Part shown: in pieces, positions 61,899 through 64,000 of the stretch | Layout of the letters: every line of letters starts with the position of its first letter | Position numbering within the stretch: the first letter of the stretch is position 1 | Assembly: GCA_963846475.1 (NCBI GenBank) | Contig: CAWJVZ010000004.1 | Span: 372,001 to 436,000, forward strand | DNA length: 64,000 bases | Source: DASWJZ01 sp963846475 | GTDB lineage: Bacteria > Pseudomonadota > Alphaproteobacteria > Rhizobiales > Afifellaceae | Reading direction: 5' to 3' | The notes under the pieces: model-generated | What the model was told of the DNA's origin: nothing | What the model saw: the letters and a program-made list of their open reading frames with translations, nothing else | The model's database searches: none | Translations under genes and position numbers: made by a program

Positions 61899-63341
61899 TC
61901 ACGCCGCTTCGGCGAGCCGGCCCGCCTTCTCGACTGCCTGCTCGATCGTCCCAACCATATAGAAGGCGGCCTCCGGCAGATGGTCGTAGTCGCCGTTCAC
62001 CAGGCCGGCAAAGCCCTTGATCGTGTCGGCGATGTCGACCAGCACGCCGGGCGTGCCGGTAAAGACCTCGGCGACGAAGAAGGGCTGCGACAGAAACCGC
62101 TCGATCTTTCGCGCCCGGGCGACGGTGAGCTTGTCCTCTTCGGAGAGCTCGTCCATGCCGAGGATGGCGATGATATCCTGCAGCGATTTGTAGCGCTGCA
62201 GCGTCGACTGCACGGCGCGGGCGACGTTGTAGTGATCCTCTCCGACGACGCGCGGGTCGAGCATGCGCGAGGTGGAGTCGAGCGGGTCGACGGCCGGGTA
62301 GATGCCCTTCTCCGAAATGGCGCGCGACAGCACCGTCGTGGCGTCGAGATGGGCGAAGGAGGTCGCCGGCGCCGGGTCGGTCAAGTCGTCGGCCGGCACG
62401 TAGATCGCCTGCACCGAGGTGATCGAGCCCTTCGTGGTGGTGGTGATGCGCTCCTGCAGCGCGCCCATGTCGGTGGCGAGCGTCGGCTGGTAGCCAACAG
62501 CCGAAGGGATGCGGCCCAGGAGCGCGGAGACTTCCGAGCCGGCCTGGGTAAAACGAAAGATGTTGTCGACGAAGAACAGCACGTCCTGGCCCTGATCGCG
62601 AAAGTATTCGGCGACGGTGAGACCGGCCAGGCCGACGCGGGCGCGCGCGCCAGGCGGCTCGTTCATCTGGCCGAAGACCAGCGCGCATTTGGAGCCGGCG
62701 GTGGAGCCGGTCTCGTGCGGATCCTTGTTCACGCCGGATTCGATCATCTCGTGATAGAGATCGTTACCCTCGCGGGTGCGCTCGCCGACCCCGGCGAAGA
62801 CCGAATAGCCGCCATGCGCCTTGGCGACGTTGTTGATGAGCTCCTGGATCAGCACCGTCTTGCCGACGCCGGCGCCGCCGAACAGGCCGATCTTGCCGCC
62901 GCGGGCGTAGGGCGCGAGCAGGTCGACGACTTTTATGCCGGTGACCAGGACCTGCGCTTCGGTGGCCTGATCGACATAGGCCGGCGCATCCTGGTGGATG
63001 GCGCGCTTCTGAGCCGTGACGATCGGCCCGGCCTCGTCGACGGACTCGCCGATGACGTTCATGATGCGGCCGAGCGTCTCGTCGCCGACCGGCACGACGA
63101 TCGGCTGGCCGGTGTTGCGCACCTCCTGGCCGCGCACCAGGCCTTCGCTGATATCCATGGCGATGGTGCGCACCGTGTTCTCGCCGAGATGCTGCGCCAC
63201 TTCCAGCACCAGGCGGTTGCCGTGATTGTCTGTCTCCAGCGCGTTGAGGATCGCCGGCAGCTCGCCATCGAACTGAACGTCGACCACGGCGCCCATCACC
63301 TGCGTCACCCGGCCGACCGACTGCGTTGCTACATCTGACAT
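61899..63341 (-). CDS. atpD: ATP synthase F1 beta subunit
   Basis: This 480-residue catalytic beta subunit has the P-loop GGAGVGKT near residue 157, the catalytic Glu region GVGERTREGNDLY, and LFFVDNIFRFTQAGSEVSAL. The length is standard. It is the site of ATP synthesis at the membrane. ATG 63,341 is used, 29 bases after atpG. Confidence 0.98.
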   Translation of the reverse strand: MSDVATQSVGRVTQVMGAVVDVQFDGELPAILNALETDNHGNRLVLEVAQHLGENTVRTIAMDISEGLVRGQEVRNTGQPIVVPVGDETLGRIMNVIGESVDEAGPIVTAQKRAIHQDAPAYVDQATEAQVLVTGIKVVDLLAPYARGGKIGLFGGAGVGKTVLIQELINNVAKAHGGYSVFAGVGERTREGNDLYHEMIESGVNKDPHETGSTAGSKCALVFGQMNEPPGARARVGLAGLTVAEYFRDQGQDVLFFVDNIFRFTQAGSEVSALLGRIPSAVGYQPTLATDMGALQERITTTTKGSITSVQAIYVPADDLTDPAPATSFAHLDATTVLSRAISEKGIYPAVDPLDSTSRMLDPRVVGEDHYNVARAVQSTLQRYKSLQDIIAILGMDELSEEDKLTVARARKIERFLSQPFFVAEVFTGTPGVLVDIADTIKGFAGLVNGDYDHLPEAAFYMVGTIEQAVEKAGRLAEAA

Positions 63342-63370
63342 TTTGTCCTCGTCTGCTTTCGGCGCGGGCT

Positions 63371-64000
63371 CTAGACGGCCTCGGCGCCGGAGATAATCTC
63401 GATGAGTTCCTTGGTGATCTGCGCCTGGCGCTGGCGGTTGTAGCTGAGCGTCAGCCGCTCGATCATGTCGCCGGCGTTGCGCGTGGCATTGTCCATGGCC
63501 GTCATCTGCGCGCCGTAGAACGAGGCGGCGTTCTCAAGGAGCGCCCTAAAAATCTGGATACCGACATTGCGCGGCAGCAGCTCGGCGAGAATGTCCTCCT
63601 CGTCCGGCTCGTATTCGTAGATCGCGCCGCCGAGCGACTGGCCGCCGTTCGTGCCTTGCGGCACCTCGGCGGGAATGAGCCGCCGCGCTGTTGGCACCTG
63701 GCTGATCACCGACTGGAAGCGCGAATAGTAAAGCGTGGCAACGTCGAAGGCGCCCTCCGCGTAGAGCGCAATAACCCGCTCCGCCACCTGGTGTGCCTGA
63801 GCGAACGTCATTTGCTTCACGCTGCGGAAGTCGACCCGCTCGACGATCTGGGCGGCAAAATCCCGCCGGAGATTGTCGTAGCCTTTCCGGCCGACGATGA
63901 AGAATTTCACTGTCTTACCCTGCGCGGCGAGCTTTCTCGCGTCCTCGCGCGCCAGTCGGCCGATGGCGGTGTTGAAGGCGCCGGCCAAGCCGCGCTCGCC
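63371..64000 (-). CDS. atpG: ATP synthase F1 gamma subunit, N-terminus beyond the right edge
   Basis: Only the C-terminal part is present. The frame is open at the right end with SERGLAGAFN-like residues (GERGLAGAFN, matching the SDRGLCGAFN motif). The C-terminal helix (ENAASFYGAQMTAMDNATRNA and then LTLSYNRQRQAQITKELIEI) is typical of gamma. It is the central rotor of F1. Confidence 0.95.
   Translation of the reverse strand, partial: GERGLAGAFNTAIGRLAREDARKLAAQGKTVKFFIVGRKGYDNLRRDFAAQIVERVDFRSVKQMTFAQAHQVAERVIALYAEGAFDVATLYYSRFQSVISQVPTARRLIPAEVPQGTNGGQSLGGAIYEYEPDEEDILAELLPRNVGIQIFRALLENAASFYGAQMTAMDNATRNAGDMIERLTLSYNRQRQAQITKELIEIISGAEAV

Overview
The window is G+C-rich DNA from an alphaproteobacterium, most probably a member of the Hyphomicrobiales (Rhizobiales). 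The evidence is the right-hand 20 kb, a housekeeping block in an order familiar from that group: BolA, a J-domain protein, cobS, cobT, rpmB, a SUV3-like helicase, an S4-domain protein, fdxA, carD, rpoH and the tail of the F1 ATP synthase operon (atpG-atpD-atpC). The G+C impression is visual and was not computed.

The left-hand 44 kb (about 1-44,430) is accessory and looks like one large biosynthetic and export region. It starts with the end of an FG-GAP surface protein and a secreted esterase. A minus-strand group follows: methyltransferase, free acyl carrier protein (ACP) and a PqqD-like/M50-like/HlyD fusion whose protease motif is gone. Next come two paralogous TauD-type dioxygenases around a beta-propeller-like protein, then a minus-strand operon (type I phosphodiesterase, alpha/beta hydrolase, two SDRs) that may include a membrane-anchored esterase. 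Four sulfotransferase-fold proteins follow, one degenerate and two coupled to a second propeller paralog. After a repeat-rich gap come a frameshifted TPR protein, two paralogous alpha/beta hydrolases around a second ACP, and an AMP-forming acyl ligase. The core is a pair of megasynthases related to polyunsaturated fatty acid (Pfa) synthases: NMO-NMO-KS-AT-ACP-KR-DH and KS-AT-DH-PPTase. A Thr-type alkaline-phosphatase-superfamily protein, an SDR and a CaiB/BaiF CoA transferase close the region.

My reading, as inference, is that the two megasynthases build a long acyl chain that is primed or activated by the ligase, carried on the free ACPs, tailored by SDRs, dioxygenases, methyltransferase and sulfotransferases, and released or exported through the hydrolases and HlyD-type adaptor. 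A sulfated or otherwise head-group-modified lipid is a reasonable guess. No product can be read from the sequence.

The right-hand block (44.5-64 kb) covers cobaltochelatase subunits, a PepSY/response regulator/histidine kinase operon, ribosomal protein L28, RNA metabolism, ferredoxin, CarD, the heat-shock sigma factor and ATP synthase. Four single-base frameshifts in three genes (about 22,988; 49,044; 49,299; 58,770) interrupt otherwise well-preserved proteins. They could be sequencing errors or real pseudogenisation. Repeats include an inverted pair of about 175 bp elements 15.7 kb apart and a 92 bp MITE-like insertion. I saw no tRNA, rRNA or CRISPR array.
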